A DNA stretch of 57,323 nt from Flaviramulus sp. (GTDB taxonomy: Bacteria > Bacteroidota > Bacteroidia > Flavobacteriales > Flavobacteriaceae). Shown one piece after another: positions 17,687 to 25,172 of this stretch. The notes under the pieces are model-generated. The model made no database searches, was not told the origin of the DNA, and was given only the letters and a program-made list of their open reading frames with translations. The translations under genes and the position numbers were made by a program. The first letter of the stretch is position 1; each line of letters begins with the position of its first letter. The stretch lies in contig JANQTJ010000010.1 in NCBI GenBank assembly GCA_030731745.1, forward strand, positions 1 through 57,323, given 5' to 3'.

Positions 17687-18700
17687 ATGCAAATTAATGA
17701 GAATTCAGAAAATTTAAACTACACCGCAAATCCAGAAAGATATAAATCTATGACCTACAAAAGAACTGGTAAAAGTGGTGTTTTACTTCCAGCTATCTCA
17801 TTGGGATTGTGGCATAACTTTGGTTTTGTAGATGACATTAATAATGGTAGAGATATTTTAAGAACAGCTTTTGATCTAGGTATTGTGCATATAGATTTAG
17901 CTAATAATTATGGACCACCACCTGGATCGGCTGAGGAAAATTTTGGAACGATTCTGAAATCAGATTTTAAATCACATAGAGATGAGCTGTTTATAGCATC
18001 TAAAGCGGGTTATGGAATGTGGGACGGACCATACGGTGAGTGGGGCTCTAGAAAATATTTAATTTCTAGTTTAGACCAAAGTTTAAAACGAATGGGGCTT
18101 GAATATGTTGATATTTTTTATCATCATAGGCCAGATCCAAATACACCTTTAGAGGAAACTATGGGCGCATTGGCCGATATAGTTAGACAAGGAAAGGCTT
18201 TATATGTTGGTATTTCAAATTATCAACCAAAAGAAACTAAAAAAGCAGCAGAGATATTGAGACAGCTGAATGTACCTTTTATTTTACACCAAGCCAGATA
18301 CTCCATGTTTGATAGATGGGTTGAAGATGGCTTATTAGATACTTTAGATGAAAATGGTTTAAGCTGTATTGCTTTTTCTCCTCTAGCACAAGGTTTAATA
18401 ACAGACAGATATTTAAATGGTATTCCTCAAAATTCTCGTGCAGGTGGAGAGTCTGTTTTTTTAAATAAAAACTCAGTGGATTCTAATATTGAGAAAATTC
18501 AAAAATTGAATGAGATTGCGAAAAATCGTAGTCAAAAATTATCTCAAATGGCTATTTCTTGGATTTTAAGACAAAAACAAGTAGCTTCCGTTTTAGTTGG
18601 TGCTAGCTCATCAGAACAATTAAAAGACAATGTAAAGGCGTTAGATAATTTGAGTTTTTCTAAAGAGGAATTAATTGAAATAGAAAATATTATTGCTTAA
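17687..18700 (+). CDS. Aldo/keto reductase, YghZ/glyceraldehyde-3-phosphate reductase type
   Basis: A 337-residue cytosolic AKR (TIM barrel, NADPH-dependent). The ANPERYKSMTYKRTGKSGVLLPAISLGLWHNFG N-terminus and WDGPYGEWGSRKYLISSLDQSL segment are characteristic of the YghZ/AKR14 group, which reduces L-glyceraldehyde 3-phosphate or methylglyoxal-type aldehydes. The catalytic tetrad is visible: Asp in HIDLANNYG with Tyr, Lys in IASKAGYG and His in FYHHRPD. The gene is monocistronic, diverges from the helicase gene and overlaps tail-to-tail by 3 bases with a pseudogene. Confidence 0.87.
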   Translation: MQINENSENLNYTANPERYKSMTYKRTGKSGVLLPAISLGLWHNFGFVDDINNGRDILRTAFDLGIVHIDLANNYGPPPGSAEENFGTILKSDFKSHRDELFIASKAGYGMWDGPYGEWGSRKYLISSLDQSLKRMGLEYVDIFYHHRPDPNTPLEETMGALADIVRQGKALYVGISNYQPKETKKAAEILRQLNVPFILHQARYSMFDRWVEDGLLDTLDENGLSCIAFSPLAQGLITDRYLNGIPQNSRAGGESVFLNKNSVDSNIEKIQKLNEIAKNRSQKLSQMAISWILRQKQVASVLVGASSSEQLKDNVKALDNLSFSKEELIEIENIIA

Positions 18701-19431
18701 ATTTTTATAAACTTTTTTATGATTTTAATACCAAATTCATTTTCAATTGAAATAAAATAAATTCCCTGAGAGAGTTTTTCAACGTCTATTGAATTGTTAT
18801 TTTATAATTCATAATTAGAACTATACAACTTGCCATTAATATCAAAAATTTTAATTTTAGACTTAGCTAAATTGAAAAATGATGATATAAGTATTTCATT
18901 TTTTACAGGGTTAGGATAAATAATTAATTCTAACTTATTATTTGGATTTTTCGCTGATAAAGAATTTAAAAAATATGTAGCATAATCTCCAAAATTATTA
19001 ATAATAATTAACGTTTTTGGCTGACTTGATGTTTCATCTAATACTTGATAAGTGAAGGTTCTACCAAACGAATAATAATTATAAAAATTATTATATTTTG
19101 GAATTAATGAAAAGTATGGTTCCATTTCTTCTTTACAACCACCCAATGTTACATTAATAGTGGAAAAAGTAATTGTTGAACTGTCAGAATCTATGATAAT
19201 TTCACCTGAAGCAGTATCACAGACGGCAGTACTAAAACTTTTTATATTTTGACTTTGATAGGAAAAAGATGCTATGATTGTTCGTCCAAAACCTGAAATA
19301 AGTTGCAGATGGTTTTCAGAACCAATGTTTAAATCAATTAAACTCCAATCACCATAATCTAAATCTAAAGTTTAGGAAAAAACACTAAAACTAAATGCTA
19401 CAAGTAAAAATAAATTTAACGTGAACTTCAT
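18697..19431 (-). pseudogene. Secreted T9SS-sorted protein with two nonsense codons
   Basis: One continuous frame runs from an ATG at 19431 (MKFTLNLFLLVAFSFSVFS signal peptide) to a TAA at 18697 but is broken by TAA at 19372-19374, directly after the signal peptide, and TAA at 18802-18804, inside the C-terminal T9SS sorting domain. No frameshift is needed: the C-terminal pieces YPNPVKNEILIS, IKIFDINGKLYS and, past the second stop, IDVEKLSQGIYFISIE are a normal sorting domain. The first stop replaces the Gln of the usual FSQT cleavage site, as a CAA to TAA change would. The middle part (GDWSLIDLN, TITFSTINVTLGGC) is like small flavobacterial secreted proteins. Inactive unless the stops are read through or are sequencing errors. 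Confidence 0.8.
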
Positions 19432-19470
19432 GAAATGAAGAAAAAAAGATATAAAAATAACATTACAAAG

Positions 19471-20148
19471 TTATTCCTTAACCACAATAATGGTTGCTTT
19501 AACACCAGTGGCTAAATTCCATTGATTGTGTGATACAATAAAACCATTATCATCAATCACCTGAAATTCTGCGGTATTGGGTCCTGATTCACCTTGGTTA
19601 AGCGCTACAAAATCTATTTTATTAAAACCTGGTTTTAAATCTAATTTAAATCCACTATAACCACCGGTTAAAAAAACTCTAGCATGAATGATATCATCAT
19701 TAACTCTCACTTGAATATAATCTCCATCAACATAACCATGATCTCGGTATACTATATTTACAAATTTAGCATTGCTTTTAAAATCACCTAAAAACTGATC
19801 GGTTTTACTGCCGTTTCTCTGCTCGATTTCTTCAGGAGATAACTTTAAATTTTCTATGTTTCTATTTATTTTTTTTTTGTAAAATTTTCAAGGGTTTACA
19901 AATCGCTCTTAAGGAAACATTGAAAACTCTTTTTTTGGTAATTCCAAATTAGGTGAAACATTTGGTCTATTAAAACCAAAAGCTTTATTTTCAATTGGTT
20001 TTGATGGTTTTAAAATTATAGTTTCAGACGAATCTTTTTTACTCTCAACGACTGGTATAGCAACAGATTTCTTTTTACTATCTATTTGTGCATTCATAGA
20101 CAGTGATATAATAATTAAAAAAAAACTAACAATAAATGTTTTCATCAA
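19471..20148 (-). pseudogene. Conserved flavobacterial secreted protein with two nonsense codons
   Basis: A single frame from ATG 20148 (signal peptide MMKTFIVSFFLIIISLSMNAQ) to the stop at 19471 is interrupted by TAA at 19909-19911 and TGA at 19888-19890. Read through, it gives a protein of about 225 residues: a Pro/Lys-rich linker, then GSKTDQFLGDFKSNAKFVNI, YRDHGYVDGDYIQVRVND and a C-terminal GFNKIDFVALNQGESGPNTA and NQWNLATGVKATIIVVKE. I recognise this C-terminal domain as a conserved secreted flavobacterial family of unknown function. The stops fit CAA to TAA and CGA to TGA changes. The promoter seems intact. An N-terminal 79-residue fragment could still be made. Confidence 0.82.
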
Positions 20149-20186
20149 AATTATATTTTACCTAAATTATTTAAGCTTAGATATTT

Positions 20187-20194
20187 CAAAGATA
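20187..20194 (-). promoter_or_regulatory. -7 promoter element upstream of the secreted-protein pseudogene
   Basis: The minus strand reads TATCTTTG, an exact TAnnTTTG, 38 bases before the ATG at 20148. A second match, TAAATTTG, lies further upstream at 20274-20281. Decay therefore seems to have hit the coding part, not the promoter. Confidence 0.45.
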
Positions 20195-20368
20195 TTTTTT
20201 TATCTAAAACCACCCAAACCATTATTAATATTTAATATTGGTTTAACAATAATCATTCCTAAAATAATAGTTACAAATTTATAATACTGTTTTATCTATT
20301 TATTTGTTGTTTAAATGTTAAATATTGTTAATTTATTACTTTGTTATGCATAGTACTGTAACAAATAA

Positions 20369-20376
20369 TATTTTTG
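20369..20376 (+). promoter_or_regulatory. -7 promoter element of the short-ORF transcript
   Basis: TATTTTTG matches TAnnTTTG exactly and would give a start near 20383, about 40 bases before the first short ORF. A TTTG at 20340-20343 could be the -33 box, but at 25 bases the spacing is longer than usual. Confidence 0.4.
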
Positions 20377-20423
20377 ATCGTCTATATAGTATAAATATAT
20401 TATTAATCAAAAAACAAACAATC

Positions 20424-20510
20424 ATGAGAACTTTAAACAACAATCATTTATCAGGAACTTTAAGCGGTACAAAAAGTAGCAAGTGGAATAGCAAAAGACG
20501 TTATAGATAA
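20424..20510 (+). CDS. 28-residue basic peptide ending inside a terminator hairpin
   Basis: ATG 20424 opens a 28-codon frame, MRTLNNNHLSGTLSGTKSSK then WNSKRRYR, preceded by an A-rich stretch typical of local ribosome sites. The last eight codons form the 5' arm and loop of a strong hairpin plus T-run, so translation to the stop would cover the hairpin. The C-terminal W..SKR.Y pattern returns in the next short ORF. It could be a small protein, or a leader peptide controlling readthrough into the following genes. I know no homologue. Confidence 0.4.
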   Translation: MRTLNNNHLSGTLSGTKSSKWNSKRRYR

Positions 20511-20522
20511 TAGCGTCTTTTT
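20493..20522 (+). terminator. Strong hairpin with T-run overlapping the end of the 28-codon ORF
   Basis: AAAAGACG (20493-20500) pairs with CGTCTTTT (20514-20521), extended inward by four pairs including one T-G, with a 5-base loop and a run of five T. The ORF stop codon (20508-20510) lies within the loop side of the hairpin. This is either the end of a transcript of about 140 nt or a translation-sensitive attenuator. Confidence 0.7.
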
Positions 20523-20547
20523 AAACTTTAACTTTCATCAATCAAAA

Positions 20548-20682
20548 ATGAACACAATAAATAAAATATCAAGACATTTTAATAACCTAACACAAGAAAA
20601 TTTATTTAATAATAATCGTGTTATCAATTTTAATAATTCAAATAATGTTATTTGGAAAGGCTCCAAGCGTTATGCTCACTAA
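20548..20682 (+). CDS. 44-residue Asn-rich peptide, C-terminus similar to the preceding short ORF
   Basis: ATG 20548, preceded by ATCAATCAAAA (compare AATCAAAAAACAAACAATC before the first short ORF), opens a 44-codon frame. It begins MNTINKISRHFNN, is rich in Asn, and ends VIWKGSKRYAH. Both short ORFs end in Trp, two or three residues, then S-K-R and an aromatic residue, and share CGTTAT at DNA level. It has no signal peptide or membrane segment. It ends 64 bases before the broken exbD gene. Function unknown. Confidence 0.4.
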   Translation: MNTINKISRHFNNLTQENLFNNNRVINFNNSNNVIWKGSKRYAH

Positions 20683-20746
20683 TTTTTAATATCGTATGGT
20701 ATTGTTTTTGTGATTGTAGTTTCTGTTAAACATTTAAACTATAATC

Positions 20747-21310
20747 ATGAGACATTCAAAATTAGTACCAGATGTAAACGCAGGTTCTATGGCAGACATT
20801 GCGTTTTTATTACTCATCTTTTTTCTTGTAACAGCAACCATTTCTTCAGATGAAGGCATCAATAGAGTGCTTCCAAAAGATTGCTCAACAGGGGAATGTG
20901 ATGCTAAAATTTCAGAACGTAATATTTTAAGAATTATTATTAATGGAAACAATGAAGTTATGATTGATAATAATATGGTTACTATTGAAAGTTTAAAAGA
21001 AATTACTAAAAAATTTCTTAGATAATAATGGTGATGGTTGTTGCAGTTATTGCAACGGATACAAACTTTCAAATGCATCTGATAATCCAAAAGAAGCGGT
21101 TGTTTCATTACAAAATGACAAAAAAACAAATTACAAAACCTATATTGCTCTTCAAAATGAATTGACAAAAGCTTATTACGAATTACGAAATACGTATAGT
21201 TTAAATTTTATTAAGAAACCATTAGACAAATTATCTACTTCAGAGTTGAAACTTGTAAGAGAGAGGCTTATCCAATCAAGCTTTCAGAAGCAGAAACTAA
21301 AAAATATTAA
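20747..21310 (+). pseudogene. exbD: Biopolymer transporter ExbD with two frameshifts
   Basis: Residues 1-91 are an ExbD/TolR N-terminus: RHSKLVPDVNAGSMADIAFLLLIFFLV with the conserved Asp of the single transmembrane helix, then a periplasmic part. At 21014-21020 one extra base shifts the frame (CTT AGA TAA); in the +1 frame the family sequence continues with LDNNGDGCCSYCNGYK through LSTSELKLVRE. Two extra bases (AG in an AG repeat, 21258-21265) then restore the original frame for AYPIKLSEAETKKY and the stop at 21308-21310. ExbD works with ExbB and TonB to energise outer-membrane receptors; no exbB lies nearby. Probably inactive, though the first shift could be bypassed by +1 slippage on CTT. 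Confidence 0.82.
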
Positions 21311-21747
21311 TCATTTTTAAGAATACCATAATCGATGCAAACCCTCCTTCTTCCCCAATTTTTTGCAGCTTTTACATCTATACCCATATAAATATCGATT
21401 CTGTTTTTCCAACGAGCATGCATTTTATCTTTTATAAAATATATCCCTTCAAGACCTTCAATCTTTACAGGGATATTATGCTTTAGTCCTTTTCTTAATA
21501 AATCTCTTGAAACTGCTATATATTTTAAACCAGGTTTTAAACTATCTCCAAAAGCAGTTATATGTGGATTAGAATCTGTTTGATAGGCAAGTGAATTATA
21601 GGCTGTGGCAGTAACAGTCATAGAATTCCATAAATAGGTTTCCTCAAACAATTCATTATGATTTTTACAATTAAAAGAAAATAATAAAACAAGACACATA
21701 AGAATCCTCAAAACAACTAATTTTAATATTTTATTGAATAAAAGCAT
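21307..21747 (-). CDS. 3D-domain lipoprotein (lytic-transglycosylase-like fold)
   Basis: Starting at ATG 21747 gives 146 residues; the ATG at 21759 would overlap the E1 stop by 4 bases. The signal ends in a lipobox-like LFSFNC. The body is a 3D (Asp-Asp-Asp) double-psi barrel domain: TVTATAYNSLAYQTDSNPHITAFGD, IAVSRDLLRKGLKHNIPVKIEGL, MHARWKNRIDIYMGIDVKAAKNWG. Such domains occur in peptidoglycan lytic enzymes of the MltA/RlpA/YabE type. A role in cell-wall turnover at the outer membrane is plausible. It is coupled to the E1 gene and converges with the exbD pseudogene. Confidence 0.8.
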   Translation of the reverse strand: MLLFNKILKLVVLRILMCLVLLFSFNCKNHNELFEETYLWNSMTVTATAYNSLAYQTDSNPHITAFGDSLKPGLKYIAVSRDLLRKGLKHNIPVKIEGLEGIYFIKDKMHARWKNRIDIYMGIDVKAAKNWGRRRVCIDYGILKND

Positions 21748-21755
21748 TTTTAAAA

Positions 21756-23732
21756 TCAATAAGATAATAATTCGTTTAAAACTCTTTCAAATCTGTTTTT
21801 GGGTAAATATTGAGTTTCTAATTGGTTTGAAAAGGGAATTGGTGTTTCTAAACTAGCAACTCGTTTTACAGGAGCGTCTAGATATTCAAAACAATGCTCC
21901 ATAATAAGTGCAGAAATATCACTTGCAATACCACCAAATAAGGAATCTTCATGTAAAATAATGGCGCGTCCAGTTTTTTTAACAGAATTAAATATAGTTT
22001 CTGTATCCAATGGTTGAAGGGTTCTTAAATCTATTAAATCAGCTAAAATATCAGAATTTCTATCTAAAGTTTCCAGTGCCCAATGGACTGCGGCACCATA
22101 ACTGATGATTGTAACTTGACTACCCTTTTTTATAACAGAAGCCTTACCAAAAGGTAAAGTATAGTAATCAATTGGAACTTCCTGTCGGATACTTCGATAT
22201 AAACCTTTATGCTCAAAAAACAACACAGGGTTGGGATCATTAATTGAAGTAGCTAGTAATCCTTTTGCATCATACGGAAATGCTGGATAAACTACTTTTA
22301 ATCCTGGTGTTTTAGTAAACCATGCTTCGTTAGTTTGTGAATGAAATGGTCCTGCAGACACACCACCACCACAAGGCATTCGAATTACAACATCGGCATT
22401 TTGATTCCATCTGTAATGAGATTTTGCTAAATAATTAACTACTGGATTAAATCCAGAAGTAACAAAATCAGCAAACTGCATTTCTACAATGCTTTTAATA
22501 CCAGATATTGATAATCCCATAGCTGCTTCAATAATAGCAGATTCGCAAATAGGAGTATTTCTAATGCGTTCTTTACCAAATAATTCTATAAAACCTTCTG
22601 TTATTTTAAAAGCACCTCCATATTCCGCTATATCTTGTCCCATAATAACTAAATCTTTATGGCGTTCCATATTTTGTTTTAAACTTTCAGAAATAGCATC
22701 AATAAAACGGATTTCTTTAGAGTTTGATTTTGAAATAACTTCTTGATATTCAAATTTTTGGTAAACATCATTTAACTCTAAACTTTCATTTGAAACAATA
22801 GCGTCTTCATTAAAAGCAACATCTAAATGTTCGTTTATTTCGTTAACAATTTGTTCTTTTATTTTTATATCGTCGTCTTCAGTTAAGAATGATTCGCTTT
22901 TTAAAAACCTTTGATAATTTTCAATAGGATCTTTTTCTGCCCAAGTTTCCATTAATTCTTTTGGAACATATTTAGTGCCACTAGCCTCTTCATGACCTCG
23001 CATTCTAAAGGTTATAAATTCTAATAAAACTGGTCTAGGATTTGTTCTTAAACTTTCAGCGAAATGTTTAACTTTATTATAAACATCTAAAATATTATTA
23101 CCGTCAATGATATGAGATTCCATACCATATCCCAATCCTTTATCAGCAATATTTTTACAATTGTATTGCTCATTTGTAGGTGTTGATAAACCATATCCAT
23201 TATTTTCAACGCAAAATAGAACAGGTAAATCCCAAACGGACGCTATATTTAAAGCTTCATGAAAATCGCCTTCACTAGTTCCACCTTCACCAGTAAAAAC
23301 AGCTGTAACTTGATTTTTACTTTTTAATTTAGAAGCTAGAGCTATACCATCTGCTACACCTAGTTGCGGACCTAAATGAGAAATCATACCAACAATTTTA
23401 TATTGTTGTGTACCAAAATGAAACGATCTATCTCTGCCTTTTGTAAAACCCGATGCTTTGCCCTGCCACTGTCCAAATAATCTGTAAAACGGAATTTTTC
23501 TGGTTGTAAAAACGCCTAAATTTCTATGCATTGGTAAAACATATTCTTCATCGTTTAATGCCATGGTAACTCCAACAGAAATAGCTTCTTGTCCAATACC
23601 GGAAAACCATTTACTAATCTTTCCTTGTCTTAAAAGCACGAGCATTTTTTCTTCTATTAATCTTGGTTTAAGCATGTTTATATACAACTGTATCAAAACA
23701 TTTTTTTCAAGCTTTTCAGTATTATATTTCAT
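21756..23732 (-). CDS. Fused E1 alpha/beta 2-oxo acid dehydrogenase (branched-chain type)
   Basis: 658 residues, alpha and beta subunits in one chain. The alpha part (about 1-320) has GKISKWFSGIGQEAISVG, the TPP-binding GEGGTSEGDFHEALNIASVW to ENNGYGLST and RMRGHEEASGT. The beta part (about 335-658) has FIDAISESLKQNMER, GQDIAEYGGAFKITEG, ESAIIEAAMGLSISG and the C-terminal transketolase domain. The fused form is common in Bacteroidota and is usually annotated as branched-chain 2-oxo acid dehydrogenase E1, feeding E2/E3 to make branched acyl-CoA for iso-fatty acids; pyruvate is less likely. No E2 or E3 lies beside it. A -7 element lies about 50 bases upstream. Confidence 0.87.
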   Translation of the reverse strand: MKYNTEKLEKNVLIQLYINMLKPRLIEEKMLVLLRQGKISKWFSGIGQEAISVGVTMALNDEEYVLPMHRNLGVFTTRKIPFYRLFGQWQGKASGFTKGRDRSFHFGTQQYKIVGMISHLGPQLGVADGIALASKLKSKNQVTAVFTGEGGTSEGDFHEALNIASVWDLPVLFCVENNGYGLSTPTNEQYNCKNIADKGLGYGMESHIIDGNNILDVYNKVKHFAESLRTNPRPVLLEFITFRMRGHEEASGTKYVPKELMETWAEKDPIENYQRFLKSESFLTEDDDIKIKEQIVNEINEHLDVAFNEDAIVSNESLELNDVYQKFEYQEVISKSNSKEIRFIDAISESLKQNMERHKDLVIMGQDIAEYGGAFKITEGFIELFGKERIRNTPICESAIIEAAMGLSISGIKSIVEMQFADFVTSGFNPVVNYLAKSHYRWNQNADVVIRMPCGGGVSAGPFHSQTNEAWFTKTPGLKVVYPAFPYDAKGLLATSINDPNPVLFFEHKGLYRSIRQEVPIDYYTLPFGKASVIKKGSQVTIISYGAAVHWALETLDRNSDILADLIDLRTLQPLDTETIFNSVKKTGRAIILHEDSLFGGIASDISALIMEHCFEYLDAPVKRVASLETPIPFSNQLETQYLPKNRFERVLNELLSY

Positions 23733-23782
23733 ATTAATAGAAGTTATTATCTTTATTTAGAATAATATAGTTTTGGTAATTT

Positions 23783-23790
23783 CAAATATA
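23783..23790 (-). promoter_or_regulatory. -7 promoter element for the E1 gene
   Basis: The minus strand reads TATATTTG, an exact TAnnTTTG, 51 bases before the ATG at 23732. It is divergent from the oxygenase operon promoter. Confidence 0.45.
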
Positions 23791-23845
23791 CCATAAATGG
23801 AAATATCTATAAAAAAGTAATACATTAAACTTTACAATGTTTTTG

Positions 23846-23853
23846 TACATTTG
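23846..23853 (+). promoter_or_regulatory. -7 promoter element for the oxygenase operon
   Basis: TACATTTG matches TAnnTTTG and would start transcription near 23860, 24 bases before the ATG at 23884. This excludes the upstream in-frame ATG at 23851 as the start. Confidence 0.5.
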
Positions 23854-23883
23854 TGGTTAGTTTATATTTTTAAATATCTTCTT

Positions 23884-24834
23884 ATGAACAGTATTCCGAG
23901 TGTTAATTTAAAAGACTTTACTTCCCATAACCCAGAAATAAAGCAAAAATTTGTTGATGCTATTGGTAAAGCTTATGAAGAAATTGGTTTTGTAGCTTTA
24001 AAAGGGCATTTTTTAGATGATACTTTAGTTGATAATTTATACAAAGAAGTCAAAAATTTTTTTGATTTACCAACTGAAACTAAGCAGAAATACGAAATAC
24101 CAGGAATTGGCGGTCAACGCGGTTATGTATCCTTTGGTAAAGAAAGTGCTAAAGGTAAAAAGGAAGGGGATTTAAAAGAGTTTTGGCATTTTGGTCAATA
24201 TGTTGAAAATGATAATGAACTAAAAGTTGAATATCCTGACAATGTTATAGTTGAAGAGCTTCCTGAATTTAATAAAATTGGTAAAGAAGCATACCAAATG
24301 CTTGAAAAAACTGCTAAATATGTTTTAAGAGCTTTAGCTTTGTATCTAGGTTTAGAAGAAACATATTTTGATAATTACATACATAATGGAAATTCTATTT
24401 TAAGACCGATACACTATCCTCCTATTACAGAAGAGCCAAAAGAAGCCGTTAGAGCTGCTGCACATGGTGATATTAATTTAATCACTTTGCTAATGGGCGC
24501 TCAAGGTAAAGGTTTACAAGTTCAAAACCATCATGGGGAATGGATTGATGCCATTGCTGAGTCAGATGAATTAATGATTAATGTTGGTGATATGTTATCA
24601 AGACATACCAACAACAAACTAAAATCTACTATTCACAGGGTTACAAATCCTCCTAAAGAGCTTTGGGGAACTTCAAGATATTCTATTCCTTTTTTCATGC
24701 ATCCTGTAAGTAGTATGGATTTAAATGTTTTAGAGGAATGTATTGATGAAAATAATCCCAAAGCTTTTGATGATATTACTGCTGGTGAATTTTTAACAGA
24801 ACGCTTAATAGAATTAGGTCTTATTAAAAAGTAA
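23884..24834 (+). CDS. 2-oxoglutarate/Fe(II) oxygenase, isopenicillin N synthase family
   Basis: 316 residues from ATG 23884 (NSIPSVNLKDFTSHNPEIKQ). The N-terminal DIOX_N part contains AYEEIGFVALKGHFL; the catalytic jelly roll has the HxD pair in AAAHGDINLITLLMGAQGKGLQV, the distal His in LKSTIHRVTNPP and the substrate/2OG-binding RxS in SRYSIPFFMHP. The length is typical. Members hydroxylate or oxidise small molecules in the cytosol; the substrate is unknown. It heads a tight operon of five genes (to 27841) with gaps of only a few bases. Confidence 0.85.
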   Translation: MNSIPSVNLKDFTSHNPEIKQKFVDAIGKAYEEIGFVALKGHFLDDTLVDNLYKEVKNFFDLPTETKQKYEIPGIGGQRGYVSFGKESAKGKKEGDLKEFWHFGQYVENDNELKVEYPDNVIVEELPEFNKIGKEAYQMLEKTAKYVLRALALYLGLEETYFDNYIHNGNSILRPIHYPPITEEPKEAVRAAAHGDINLITLLMGAQGKGLQVQNHHGEWIDAIAESDELMINVGDMLSRHTNNKLKSTIHRVTNPPKELWGTSRYSIPFFMHPVSSMDLNVLEECIDENNPKAFDDITAGEFLTERLIELGLIKK

Positions 24835-24838
24835 TTTG

Positions 24839-25168
24839 ATGGATTTACAAGACCAATTAAAGAATTTATTTCCTAATCATATTTCTTTAGAACACCCTTC
24901 AAACGATAAAGAAACAACAGATATTTGGTTGCAAGATGATCCTATTATCTGCAAATACGAAAAACGAAAAGGGAAACCCATAACCATTCTTGAGGGTTAT
25001 AAAGGGGCTCCAGAAGATTTTAAAATTTTATCAAAAGAAATTAAAACCAAACTTAGTGTTGGCGGTAGTTTTAAAGATGATAAAATAATTATTCAAGGTG
25101 ATTACCGAGATAAAATAATGCATATTTTAAAAGAAAAAGGCTTTAATGTTAAGCGTGTTGGGGGATAA
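24839..25168 (+). CDS. eIF1/SUI1-like translation factor (YciH family)
   Basis: 109 residues from ATG 24839. The C-terminal 85 residues match the SUI1 fold: ICKYEKRKGKPITILEGYKGAPEDFKILSKEIKTKLSVGGSFKDDKIIIQGDYRDKIMHILKEKGFNVKRVGG read in pieces, with the KxGK/ITxIxG and VGGSxKD signatures. Bacterial YciH-like proteins are thought to influence translation initiation fidelity. The ORF starts four bases after the oxygenase stop. Confidence 0.87.
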   Translation: MDLQDQLKNLFPNHISLEHPSNDKETTDIWLQDDPIICKYEKRKGKPITILEGYKGAPEDFKILSKEIKTKLSVGGSFKDDKIIIQGDYRDKIMHILKEKGFNVKRVGG

Positions 25169-25172
25169 TTTT

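Noticed and set aside
20734..21168. Minus-strand ORF of 144 codons opposite exbD
   Set aside because: It is the shadow of the exbD pseudogene, whose ExbD sequence reads clearly on the plus strand.
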